Origin: Methanocellaceae archaeon UBA148
GTDB lineage: Archaea > Halobacteriota > UBA148
Reading direction: 5' to 3'
Assembly: GCA_002495885.1 (NCBI GenBank)
Contig: DAHG01000060.1
Span: 30,844-94,843, forward strand
Length of the DNA: 64,000 bases
Positions 35,324 through 43,661 of this stretch are shown here, piece after piece (position 1 is the stretch's first letter; each line of letters starts with the position of its first letter). The notes below the pieces were generated by a model. It was not told the origin of the DNA. It searched no databases and saw only the letters and a program-made list of their open reading frames with translations. The position numbers and the translations under genes are program-made.

Positions 35324-36647
35324 GTTTTAGTTTAACAAAATCTCCAATCTTCTCAAGTATATAACTGATCCTTTCAACATCTAATCCGGGATAAACACCT
35401 ATAAAGAAGGCATTACTCATGACCAAATCCGAATTATCTAATCCATCGATAACCCTACATTTGACATCTTTAAACGCGGGTTGTCGAAGGATATTTCCTG
35501 CGAAAATAAGTCGTGTTTCAATGTTTGCATTTTCAAGAAATTTCAATATCTCTTTCCTTGAAAATTTTGAACCCGGTCTGATCGTAATCGGAAAAGCAAA
35601 CCAAGATGGTTCTGCCTTCTTAATCCAATGAGGCAAAATAAATAGGTCTTCATAGTTCTTTAGTCCCTCGTATATGCGATTGAAATTTAGGTTTCTCTTT
35701 TCAACAAATAAATTGGCTTTTTTAAGCTGGGCTAGCCCCATAGCAGCCTGTATATCTGTTGGCTTGAGGTTATAACCTATATTTGAATAGACATAGCGAT
35801 GATCATAATCTATCACTTGGTTTTCCAATTTTATTTTATACTCGAACCTTTTGCCACAAGCCCCGCTAAATGATACGTCACCTCTGCAATAGCAATCCCT
35901 GCCCCAATCTCTCATAGAACGTGCAATTTTAGCAAGATCACCATCATTTGTGAAAATAGCCCCGCCTTCGCCCATACTGATGTGATGTGCAGGATAACAA
36001 CTTAAGGTGCTAAAATCACCAAATGTGCCAACAAACTTTCCATCATATTTTGCTCCAAAAGCATCACAAGCATCTTCTATTAAGAATAGATCATAGTCGG
36101 TGCATATTTCCATTATCTTGTCCATATCACATGGATTCCCAAGCGTATGTGGGATAATCATTGCCTTTGTCTTTGGTGAGACGGCTTCTGCTAATTTGTT
36201 TGTATCTATATTATACGTTCCCAACTCACAATCCACCACAACTGGAATCAATCCATTTTGTATTATTGGAGCAAATGTTGTAGGAAAAGTCAAAGCTGGC
36301 GTAATTATTTCATCCCCGGGCAAAATTCGGTCTTCTACTTGATCTGACATTAAAGCGCTGATAGAAATCAAATTTGCTGATGAACCAGAATTTACTAAAA
36401 TTGCTTCTTTTACGCCGATATAATCCGCTAATCCTTTTTCTAGTTTATCACCATAAGGACCAAGTGTAATCCAAAAATCCAGTATTGAATCAACCATATT
36501 AATCATTTCTTCTTCATCGTATACCCTGCCTGCATAATGGATCCGCGTTTCCCCGGGTACGAATTCCCTACCTGCATGTACCAGTTCATAATATTTCTTT
36601 ACCTTCTCGGAGATTTCCAACTTCAATAATTCTGCTTGGTCTAGCAT
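35316..36647 (-). CDS. rfbH: CDP-4-keto-6-deoxyglucose 3-dehydrase (E1)
   Basis: 443 residues, the expected size. It belongs to the DegT fold, but the Schiff-base lysine is replaced by His in YPAHHISMGEGGA (H221/H222), the hallmark of E1/RfbH. The iron-sulfur ligands are present: C194-X57-C252-X1-C254-X9-C264; the last gap is two longer than in Yersinia E1. With PMP and reducing equivalents the enzyme removes the C3 hydroxyl of CDP-4-keto-6-deoxyglucose. The flavin/iron-sulfur reductase partner (E3, RfbI) is not in this window. It overlaps both neighbours in the operon. Confidence 0.93.
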   Translation of the reverse strand: MLDQAELLKLEISEKVKKYYELVHAGREFVPGETRIHYAGRVYDEEEMINMVDSILDFWITLGPYGDKLEKGLADYIGVKEAILVNSGSSANLISISALMSDQVEDRILPGDEIITPALTFPTTFAPIIQNGLIPVVVDCELGTYNIDTNKLAEAVSPKTKAMIIPHTLGNPCDMDKIMEICTDYDLFLIEDACDAFGAKYDGKFVGTFGDFSTLSCYPAHHISMGEGGAIFTNDGDLAKIARSMRDWGRDCYCRGDVSFSGACGKRFEYKIKLENQVIDYDHRYVYSNIGYNLKPTDIQAAMGLAQLKKANLFVEKRNLNFNRIYEGLKNYEDLFILPHWIKKAEPSWFAFPITIRPGSKFSRKEILKFLENANIETRLIFAGNILRQPAFKDVKCRVIDGLDNSDLVMSNAFFIGVYPGLDVERISYILEKIGDFVKLKHV

Positions 36648-37606
36648 TTTTTAGTCCCTCCAAGGCATTGTCTTTGAAACCAATCGATAGTCATTTTTAA
36701 GCCATCTTCCAGATTTACTCTTGGTCCCCATCCTAAAAGTTCCATTGCTTTTGTATTATCACAATAAAAATGCCACGTTTCTCCTGGGCGATATCCTAAA
36801 ACTCCAATATTCGGCTTGAAAGGGCTATTCATCAACTCCAAGATTTTTTTCACTACATCTTTTATTTTAAATTCAAGACCGTTTCCGATATTTATTATTT
36901 CGCCAATTGCTTTTTTGGTAGTAGCTGCTTTGATAAAACCTTCAACAATGTCGTCCACATAATTAAACTCTCTTGTTTGCTCTCCTGCCGTCATTTCAAA
37001 TGATTCACCCTTAATCACGCTTTTTATTACTGACGGGATAAGCATATTATTTTCTTGCCCGGGACCATAGGTTAAAAAAGGTCTTAAGGTAACAATCGGT
37101 AACCCAAGAGTTTTGTATAGCATCTGGCAAAACATAGTGACACTGACTTTAGAAGCCGAATAGGGGGACACAGGTTTAGGAATTTGATCTTCACGGAAGG
37201 GAACAGGATTATCACCATATTCTTCACAGGTCCCAGTATTTATAAAACAATCGTAGTCAATTCCTTCCAAGGCTCTTAAAAGATTCAGGGATCCTTTTAT
37301 GTTATTTTTTACTATATTATCCAACACTGCGAAAGATCTACTTACGTCAACATATGCTGCTAGATGGAATATCTTAAGTGGTTGTACATCGTGAACAATA
37401 TTTTTAACAGATTCAAAATCCTTCAGGTCAGCATAATAAATACTAACTTGGTTTTTGATATCGCTGATCCTCCAAAGGTTGGAGGTATTTCTAACAAGCC
37501 CATATACTTCAGATCCTTCGTTGACCAGCCTTCTGGCTAAGTGAGAGCCGATGAATCCCGAAATTCCGCTAATTAATACCCTTTCTCTCTCCAATTTTTC
37601 AATCAT
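36641..37606 (-). CDS. NAD-dependent sugar epimerase/reductase, probable CDP-paratose synthase (RfbS/RfbJ role)
   Basis: 321 residues, extended SDR. NAD motif SGISGFIGSHLARRLVNEGS (13-32), active site INTGTCEEYGDNPVPFREDQ and YSASK. In characterised clusters the gene between rfbG and rfbH reduces the 4-keto group of CDP-3,6-dideoxy-4-keto sugar to abequose or paratose. The sequence alone does not separate RfbJ from RfbS, but the tyvelose epimerase at 43662 needs CDP-paratose, which favours RfbS. It overlaps rfbG by four bases and rfbH by seven. Confidence 0.75.
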   Translation of the reverse strand: MIEKLERERVLISGISGFIGSHLARRLVNEGSEVYGLVRNTSNLWRISDIKNQVSIYYADLKDFESVKNIVHDVQPLKIFHLAAYVDVSRSFAVLDNIVKNNIKGSLNLLRALEGIDYDCFINTGTCEEYGDNPVPFREDQIPKPVSPYSASKVSVTMFCQMLYKTLGLPIVTLRPFLTYGPGQENNMLIPSVIKSVIKGESFEMTAGEQTREFNYVDDIVEGFIKAATTKKAIGEIINIGNGLEFKIKDVVKKILELMNSPFKPNIGVLGYRPGETWHFYCDNTKAMELLGWGPRVNLEDGLKMTIDWFQRQCLGGTKKC

Positions 37607-38595
37607 TTGAATTTGTTTTGCTCCTTAAAAAAACCTTGATACCAAATAATAGTCTCTTTTAGACCTTCTTCAAGCGCATATCTTGGTTTCCATTTCAAAA
37701 TTTCCTTTGCTTTCTTTGCAGAAAGATATTGGTGCTTTATTTCACCTTTGACTTCGTTTAGTATTATCGGCTCCAAATCGCTTCTATTCATCAACCTTAA
37801 AATTTTATTCACCAAATCCAAGGCATTAATTTGAATTTCATTGCTAAAATTAAAGGCTTCACCATATATGTCTAATTCGTCCATTTTTTTTGCCAATAGT
37901 AAACAAGCTTCTATTGCATCCAATATATAAAAATAATCTCGAATAAAAGTCCCATCACTTCGAATGATCGGCCTTTCGTTACATATAACAGAACGAATTG
38001 TTCCAGGAACTATTCTGTTAAAATTTAAATCTCCGCCGCCATAAAAATTCCCACACCTTGTAACACAGACCGGTAAATCGTAAGTATGAAAATATGTTTG
38101 AACCAGTAAGTCAGCACAGCTTTTTGAAACATCATAAGGATGAGAGCCTTTTAATGGAGTGCCCTCACAATAGGGTAAATCCTTATGTTCACCATAGGCT
38201 TTATCACTAGATGCCACTATTATCCTCCTTAAAGTTGAATTCCTTCGGCAGGCTTCCAATAGATTCCAAGTTCCCCTAATATTAGTTTCAAAGGTCGACA
38301 TAGGATTTCTGTTTGCTATCCCAACAATTGTCTGGGATGCCAAGTGAAAAACAGTATCAATTTCATACTCATTTATCGACCGTTCTAAGATGAAATAGTC
38401 TTCGACATCCCCCCTAACAACATTTATTTTTTCTAAAAAACCCGACCAATTTAAATTTGATTTCGGAACCAAATCCCTGATAAGTCCTGTTACATTAGCT
38501 CCGTTTTCTACTAACGTTTTCGTAAGCCATGAGCCCAGCAATCCGGTACAGCCGGTTATAAAAACATTCTTATTTTTCCAGTAATTTTGTGGCAT
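37603..38595 (-). CDS. rfbG: CDP-glucose 4,6-dehydratase
   Basis: 330 residues. The N-terminus YWKNKNVFITGCTGLLGSWL is the RfbG form of the NAD motif, followed by VVRGDVEDYFILERSINEYE, VASSDKAYGEHKDLPYCEGT (SSDKAYG is characteristic), HPYDVSKSCADLL and GNFYGGGDLNFNRIVPGTIR. Converts CDP-glucose to CDP-4-keto-6-deoxyglucose. The product of RfbF, encoded 18 bases upstream, is its substrate. Confidence 0.93.
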   Translation of the reverse strand: MPQNYWKNKNVFITGCTGLLGSWLTKTLVENGANVTGLIRDLVPKSNLNWSGFLEKINVVRGDVEDYFILERSINEYEIDTVFHLASQTIVGIANRNPMSTFETNIRGTWNLLEACRRNSTLRRIIVASSDKAYGEHKDLPYCEGTPLKGSHPYDVSKSCADLLVQTYFHTYDLPVCVTRCGNFYGGGDLNFNRIVPGTIRSVICNERPIIRSDGTFIRDYFYILDAIEACLLLAKKMDELDIYGEAFNFSNEIQINALDLVNKILRLMNRSDLEPIILNEVKGEIKHQYLSAKKAKEILKWKPRYALEEGLKETIIWYQGFFKEQNKFK

Positions 38596-38613
38596 TACTA
38601 ATTCTCCCTAGAA

Positions 38614-39411
38614 CTATTTCCAAACTTTCCATGGAGGCTTTTGATTTGTACAGAGCTTATCCAGCAACAGAAGATCCCTATAAGTGTCCATACACTGCCA
38701 AAAACCTTCGTGGCGATAAACCATCAATTCCCCCCCTAAGGCTAAATTTTCTAAAGGCTCCTTTTCTAGTCTGCAATGATCATCATCTTTAAGGAAGTTA
38801 AAAAGCCTTTTATCAAAAACAAAAAAGCCGCCATTGATAAAGCCTTCTTTAACTTGGGGTTTTTCACTGAATTCAGTCACTTTATTCTCCGATATTATTA
38901 ACTCCCCAAACCTTGAGGGTGGACGCACCCCAGTGACAGTACCTATTTTACCGTGGGATTTATGAAACTCAAGTAGTTTCGGTATACTGATACGAGCTAA
39001 ACCGTCTCCATAAGTTAACATAAATGTGTCACCATCTGTATACTTCTCGATTCTTTTTATTCGAGCGCCCGTCATTGCATCTTCGCCCGTATTAGCGAGA
39101 GTTACAGACCACCCCCGCTCTTGATGTGAATTATGAACCGCAACATTGCCACTTCCTAATTCTATAGTGAAATCACAATTCATAGTCTCATAGTTAAGAA
39201 AATATTCTTTTATCTGTTCTCCTTTATATCCCAAACACAATATAAAACTCTTAAAGCCATAATAAGCGTATATTTTCATAATATGCCATAGAATGGGCTT
39301 CCCGCCTATTTCAACCAAAGGTTTGGGCCTATATTCTGTTTCTTCTTTTAACCTAGTACCTCTTCCTCCACATAGTATCACTACCTTAGGTATTTCATCT
39401 GTTTCTGCCAT
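38614..39411 (-). CDS. rfbF: Glucose-1-phosphate cytidylyltransferase
   Basis: 265 residues. VVILCGGRGTRLKEETEYRP (8-27), KPLVEIGGKPILWHIMKIYA, MLTYGDGLARISIPKLLEFH, VTGVRPPSRFGELIISENKV and GFWQCMDTYRDLLLLDKL are all RfbF signatures; the EETEYRPKP stretch separates it from RmlA. Makes CDP-glucose from CTP and glucose-1-phosphate, the first committed step to 3,6-dideoxyhexoses. A seven-C tract at 38730-38736 lies in the coding sequence. Confidence 0.94.
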   Translation of the reverse strand: MAETDEIPKVVILCGGRGTRLKEETEYRPKPLVEIGGKPILWHIMKIYAYYGFKSFILCLGYKGEQIKEYFLNYETMNCDFTIELGSGNVAVHNSHQERGWSVTLANTGEDAMTGARIKRIEKYTDGDTFMLTYGDGLARISIPKLLEFHKSHGKIGTVTGVRPPSRFGELIISENKVTEFSEKPQVKEGFINGGFFVFDKRLFNFLKDDDHCRLEKEPLENLALGGELMVYRHEGFWQCMDTYRDLLLLDKLCTNQKPPWKVWK

Positions 39412-39414
39412 TTA

Positions 39415-40131
39415 TTATAAACCTCTTAACTTGTATCTAATTAAATTTCTTATAAATTCAAAAACAATTGTAAATTTTATATTTGACTTTCCTTTTTCCC
39501 TTTTCTTAAACTCTACGGGAACTTCGCCTATTTTAAAACCAAAAATCTTAGCTTTAATCATAATTTCAGTATCAATAAACCAATCCTTTGAAGAGATGTT
39601 TAATTTGTTATAACAGTTGTATTTCATAATTTTAGGTGTCCCATTTACGTCATTTGTAGGTACTGGAAAGAAAAATTTAAACAAAAAATTATAGGATTTG
39701 GATAAAAATAACCTATATAATCCATCATACCGCTTTATCCTTCTAACTTTGCATAAGTCCAGATCCTCTGATTTCAATTTTTTAAAAACTTTAATGACAT
39801 CTTTAGGGGATATTTGGCCATCTGCACATAAAAAACCAACATAACTGCCATTGCAATTTTTTAAGCCGTTAATTATTCCCCAGCCATAACCCTCATTTTT
39901 CTTTACAGTAACAACCTTAATCTGAGGACATCGCTTTGCCAAATCATTCAAGATTCGAGCCGTATCATCATAAGAACCATTGTCAACCAAAATAAGCTCA
40001 AAGTCTATATTAGAACTTGTAAGTTCATTAACTAATTCCGTAGCTTCTTTTCCGATATTTTTTTCCTCGTTGTAACAGGGAATAACCAAAGATAGTTCGT
40101 GGTTATATATCTTATCCACTTGAATTTTCAC
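39415..40131 (-). CDS. GT2 glycosyltransferase, DPM1-like
   Basis: 238 residues. LSLVIPCYNEEKNIGKEATE, LILVDNGSYDDTARILNDLA, YVGFLCADGQISPKDVIKVF and GTPKIMKYNCYNKLNISSKD, with the basic tail EFKKREKGKSNIKF. Same family as the gene at 34619 but clearly diverged. First gene of the leftward CDP-sugar operon, three bases from rfbF. Confidence 0.86.
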   Translation of the reverse strand: MKIQVDKIYNHELSLVIPCYNEEKNIGKEATELVNELTSSNIDFELILVDNGSYDDTARILNDLAKRCPQIKVVTVKKNEGYGWGIINGLKNCNGSYVGFLCADGQISPKDVIKVFKKLKSEDLDLCKVRRIKRYDGLYRLFLSKSYNFLFKFFFPVPTNDVNGTPKIMKYNCYNKLNISSKDWFIDTEIMIKAKIFGFKIGEVPVEFKKREKGKSNIKFTIVFEFIRNLIRYKLRGL

Positions 40132-40579
40132 CAGTTAAAAGTTATTAGTCCACTTTAATATACTTTTCTGCATTTCATAAATAACCAGTGGGATATACCT
40201 CATGAAAACATAGCCCATAAACACTCATTCCAAATTTCCAAGGCATTTGAAAACCTTTCTTTTGTCTGAACAATTGTAGTGATATTTCAGGTGCAACTAA
40301 TGTGACAGACTTTCGATTCAATTTGATGGCTTTCGCTAATTAAAAACCATATGAATGAAAATTGCAGGACATAATTCCCGCCAAATTTATAAGGAGCTTT
40401 CAAACTTTCTGACAAATGGGTGAGTACCTATTAAACCAAAATGTTTGAAAGAAATAGCTATAGACACGATCCATTTCGAAGATCGAATGGCAGGTATTTC
40501 TTGTTCAGTTTATGGAAACACCTGCCATCGATCGATTTTTTAAGTCGATATATCCTACATAAAAAGTACCATCTATCGC
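40132..40579. other. Intergenic region with two inverted repeats, no gene seen
   Basis: About 450 bases without a credible coding frame. It contains the inverted pair CTTTCAAAC (40397-40405) / GTTTGAAAG (40443-40451) and a strong hairpin at 40482-40532 described separately. The promoter of the gene ending at 40131 should lie near its left end. Confidence 0.5.
40482..40532 (+). terminator. Strong hairpin followed by a T-run on the plus strand
   Basis: ATCGA(A)TGGCAGGT pairs with ACCTGCCATCGAT, and the stem continues inward with TTTC/GAAA after one mismatch. TTTTTT follows at 40536-40541 on the plus strand. It has the form of an intrinsic terminator but no plus-strand gene leads into it; both flanking genes are on the minus strand. 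It could also act as a 3' boundary for the epimerase transcript. Confidence 0.35.
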
Positions 40580-41704
40580 CTATTCTTCCACTAACCCTCT
40601 TGCCTTTAGCTCTTCATGAGCTTGTTCAAACTTGTCCACTGCTTCTTCTTTTTCACCCCAAGCTACAAGCTCTTTCATTCCTATGTCAAAGTCCACTTTC
40701 GGTTTATAGCCCAATTTATCCTTTATTTTAGAGATGCTGGAGAAACAATGTCGTATATCCCCCGCCCGGTATTTATTTATAATTCGAGACTCCGTCTCTT
40801 TTCCATACAGTTTTATAAGCGTATGTGCAATCTCCGAAATATTTGTTGATTTACCAGTTCCAACATTGAAAACCTCATAGTCCGCATTTGATTTTTTCAT
40901 CGCTAAAATATTCGCTTCGACAATGTCATGAACACTCACGAAGTCCCTCGATTGTAACCCATCCTCAAAAATTAAGGGGGGATTGTTGTTCTTTATCCTA
41001 GATGAAAAAATCGCACAAACACCGGTGTAAGGATTGTTAAGTGATTGCCTCGGTCCGTAGACATTGAAATACCTTAATGCAACAGTAGGAAGGCCGTAAG
41101 CTCTTCCAATACTCAAGCACATCTCTTCCTGATCCCTTTTGGTTATTGCATAGATCGAAGTGGGATGCAACGGCTTATCCTCACCGGTTGGTATTGCTTT
41201 AACAATTTTCCCGCAATTTGAACATTTCATTTCCCATTTTCTACTCTTCAATTGCTCCTCTGACCTCAATTTTGGATAAACTACGCCACAATCTTCGCAC
41301 TCATAAGCTCCTTCACCGTATATGCTCATCGAAGATGCAACTATCAACTTCCTCACTTCATTCTCACAATTTACTAAAAAGTCTAAAAGTTTCGCAGTTG
41401 CCATAGTATTGACATCCACGTACTTCTCGACATGATACATGCTCTGCCCAACTCCGACTGCAGCAGCTTCATGAAAGATTACTTCTACGCCCTCGATAGC
41501 TTTTTTCAAAACAAGTTTATCCCTTATATCTCCAAATAGATACTCTGCCTTTGGATTTAGGTATTCTGGTTTCTTGGTATGAACTTGTTCATCTAAACTA
41601 TCCACTACGAATACATTGTTGCCCATTTCCACTAGTTTGTCTACCAAGTGACTCCCTATGAAGCCTGCACCGCCTGTTACAAGTATTTTCATTTTTCCAC
41701 CCAA
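40580..41704 (-). CDS. NAD-dependent epimerase with zinc-ribbon-like insertion (dTDP-L-rhamnose 4-epimerase-like)
   Basis: 374 residues (an alternative Met at codon 5 would start at 41692). NAD motif VTGGAGFIGSHLVDKLVEMG (9-28), active site ASSMSIYG and YAITK (185-189). Between them, residues 136-164 form an insertion with two CxxC knuckles (CEDC at 136-139, CSNC at 161-164), likely binding Zn. A Cys-bearing insertion at this position is known in dTDP-L-rhamnose/UDP-sugar 4-epimerase relatives. Substrate not certain. A TATA-like element lies about 80 bases upstream. Confidence 0.82.
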   Translation of the reverse strand: MGGKMKILVTGGAGFIGSHLVDKLVEMGNNVFVVDSLDEQVHTKKPEYLNPKAEYLFGDIRDKLVLKKAIEGVEVIFHEAAAVGVGQSMYHVEKYVDVNTMATAKLLDFLVNCENEVRKLIVASSMSIYGEGAYECEDCGVVYPKLRSEEQLKSRKWEMKCSNCGKIVKAIPTGEDKPLHPTSIYAITKRDQEEMCLSIGRAYGLPTVALRYFNVYGPRQSLNNPYTGVCAIFSSRIKNNNPPLIFEDGLQSRDFVSVHDIVEANILAMKKSNADYEVFNVGTGKSTNISEIAHTLIKLYGKETESRIINKYRAGDIRHCFSSISKIKDKLGYKPKVDFDIGMKELVAWGEKEEAVDKFEQAHEELKARGLVEE

Positions 41705-41780
41705 ATTTCCTTTATTTTATTATGAAGGGAATGGAGCTTATCTTCACTTAAATTAAACGCTTTAGTTTTTTAGAGTTTTA

Positions 41781-41791
41781 AATTTATATAC
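41781..41791 (-). promoter_or_regulatory. Candidate TATA box for the epimerase gene
   Basis: The minus strand reads GTATATAAATT; a start near 41760 would give a leader of about 55 bases before the ATG at 41704. The surrounding 41705-41991 shows no gene. Confidence 0.3.
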
Positions 41792-41991
41792 AAAAACCCC
41801 AAAGTCAACAAAATCTACTGATAGAAATTTCACTTCTTTGATTTGAAAACGTCCAATACGGCAATCAGTCAGAAGTCAAGCTTAGAAAAGACTCTACTAG
41901 AGCAACAGACACCATATCCTTTATCTAAAAAAAAGTTTAAATACGACCCGTCTTTTCTTTTGTTACCACTTTTATAAACGATTTTTAGCGT

Positions 41992-43509
41992 TTATTTACC
42001 ACCTCTTTGCAACTTGCTGTTCACTGTGCTATACATCTTTTTCAACCTTTCCTGCTGCCCAAAAACTGCACTCAAATAGATCATATCTTCTTTATCGATT
42101 CCCTTTATCAAAAGCATCACTGAGATATAAATAACCGCAGCAAAGATAATTCCAGTTATGCCGTCTAAAAGGGTTTTAGGACTTGGGATCAGATAAAGGA
42201 AAGCAAGCATCACAAAGGAAGAAAACAGAGGTTTATAAATCGAATCAAATCCGGGGAATATGTTTAAAACTCTCTTTGACAGGATACCTAGGGTAAAAGC
42301 ACCAAAGTATCTTGCGGTTAAGGTTGCAATCGCTGCACCTAGCAACCCAAACCTTAGAATAAGGAAATAATTGAGCACAATATTTAATCCAGAAGTTACA
42401 ACAGTAACTTTTGCAGGATATTCCGGTTTTTCTTTTGAGTCAAATAAAATGCTAAAGAAATCCATTGGCACAATAAGGATTAACAAGCATAACGCGTAAA
42501 AAGGCATCACTGAAGGCAAATACTCTGCCCCGTACATAACCTGTATAAGAGGACGCGCTATGAAAGCTAATCCAAAAGCACATGGAAAAGCGAATATTGA
42601 CAGATACCTAAAGACTTTCACAAAGGCATTTCTCAATTCTTCTCCTTCCAATTGTGTAAAAACAGGAAAAAGAACTGATGTAATGGATACCAGGCCTATG
42701 AATGTAGTGACTATGCTAAATGCCGCTTTATAAAAACCAACATCCTTGGCAGTCATAAGAATACCAAGCATTATGGCATCAACATGAAGAAAGAATAGAC
42801 CCGTAACCAGAGTTGAAAGTGTCAGATATCCTAAAAATCTTAAAACCCTTCGATCATCTATTTTTACCGTCTCCCCTTTAAATAAATAGGAATATCTCTT
42901 CGCTAAGAAAAAAAAGAGTACTGCAACCACAACGATAACTGATAGGGTAAGTCCAACTAAAGCCCCATAAACCGAATAACCAAGGAGGACAAATAAAGGA
43001 ATAACGGCCAATCTGGATATCTCATAAATCATACTCCTTGCCGTAGAATACTGAAATTTTTGAAGTGCAACAAAGGTGCCATCCAGAAAATCCATAAAAG
43101 AGTAGAAGAATGTGAGGATGCCCACAATCTCCAGGGGTAAAATAAGATCGGGCTTGTGAAAAACATAAATAGCTAAAGGTTTAGCCAAAATAATAAGCGC
43201 TATAGATGCCAAAGTTGCCAATAAAAATTTTATTTTCAGCAAATACCTGAAAAAACTCCTCGCTAAGGTCTTGTCATTTTTCCCCAATGCATGGGAAACA
43301 TATCTTGTCATTGTTCTATTTACACCAAGATCGGTAAACGTAAGCATGACAAGCGCAACCGATAAAGCCAAATGATAGATGCCAAATAGCTCTGGATGCA
43401 GTAATCTGGCTAAAACAACAGTGAAAACTAATCCACCAAGGCCGCTTACGATAATGCTTGAGCCGTTAAAAGCCGTGTTTTTCAGAACTTTTCTTGCTAA
43501 ATGCGTCAT
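41992..43509 (-). CDS. Wzx-type polysaccharide flippase
   Basis: 505 residues with 12-14 predicted helices. The N-terminus (KNTAFNGSSIIVSGLGGLVF, ARLLHPELFGIYHLALSVAL) and the middle GVNRTMTRYVSHALGKNDKT are standard for the RfbX/Wzx branch of the MOP exporters. These flip lipid-linked repeat units to the outer face. It is the only large MOP flippase in the window and probably serves the whole glycan island. It follows the sugar epimerase cluster on the same strand after 150 bases without a gene. Confidence 0.9.
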   Translation of the reverse strand: MTHLARKVLKNTAFNGSSIIVSGLGGLVFTVVLARLLHPELFGIYHLALSVALVMLTFTDLGVNRTMTRYVSHALGKNDKTLARSFFRYLLKIKFLLATLASIALIILAKPLAIYVFHKPDLILPLEIVGILTFFYSFMDFLDGTFVALQKFQYSTARSMIYEISRLAVIPLFVLLGYSVYGALVGLTLSVIVVVAVLFFFLAKRYSYLFKGETVKIDDRRVLRFLGYLTLSTLVTGLFFLHVDAIMLGILMTAKDVGFYKAAFSIVTTFIGLVSITSVLFPVFTQLEGEELRNAFVKVFRYLSIFAFPCAFGLAFIARPLIQVMYGAEYLPSVMPFYALCLLILIVPMDFFSILFDSKEKPEYPAKVTVVTSGLNIVLNYFLILRFGLLGAAIATLTARYFGAFTLGILSKRVLNIFPGFDSIYKPLFSSFVMLAFLYLIPSPKTLLDGITGIIFAAVIYISVMLLIKGIDKEDMIYLSAVFGQQERLKKMYSTVNSKLQRGGK

Positions 43510-43661
43510 GTTAACCTATAAACAGATTTTATCATTCCTAATATGGTTTCATTGTCTTTGTTCTTAGGACTTTCCACAACTGGAATTGAATAGATTTTTT
43601 ATGTCTCCTTCTTATGGCTTATGTGCAGGCAATACAAATAAAATAAAATGAAATGAAATCT

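Noticed and set aside
41705..41991. Small gene upstream of the epimerase
   Set aside because: Only very short frames on either strand; AT-rich promoter-like sequence instead.
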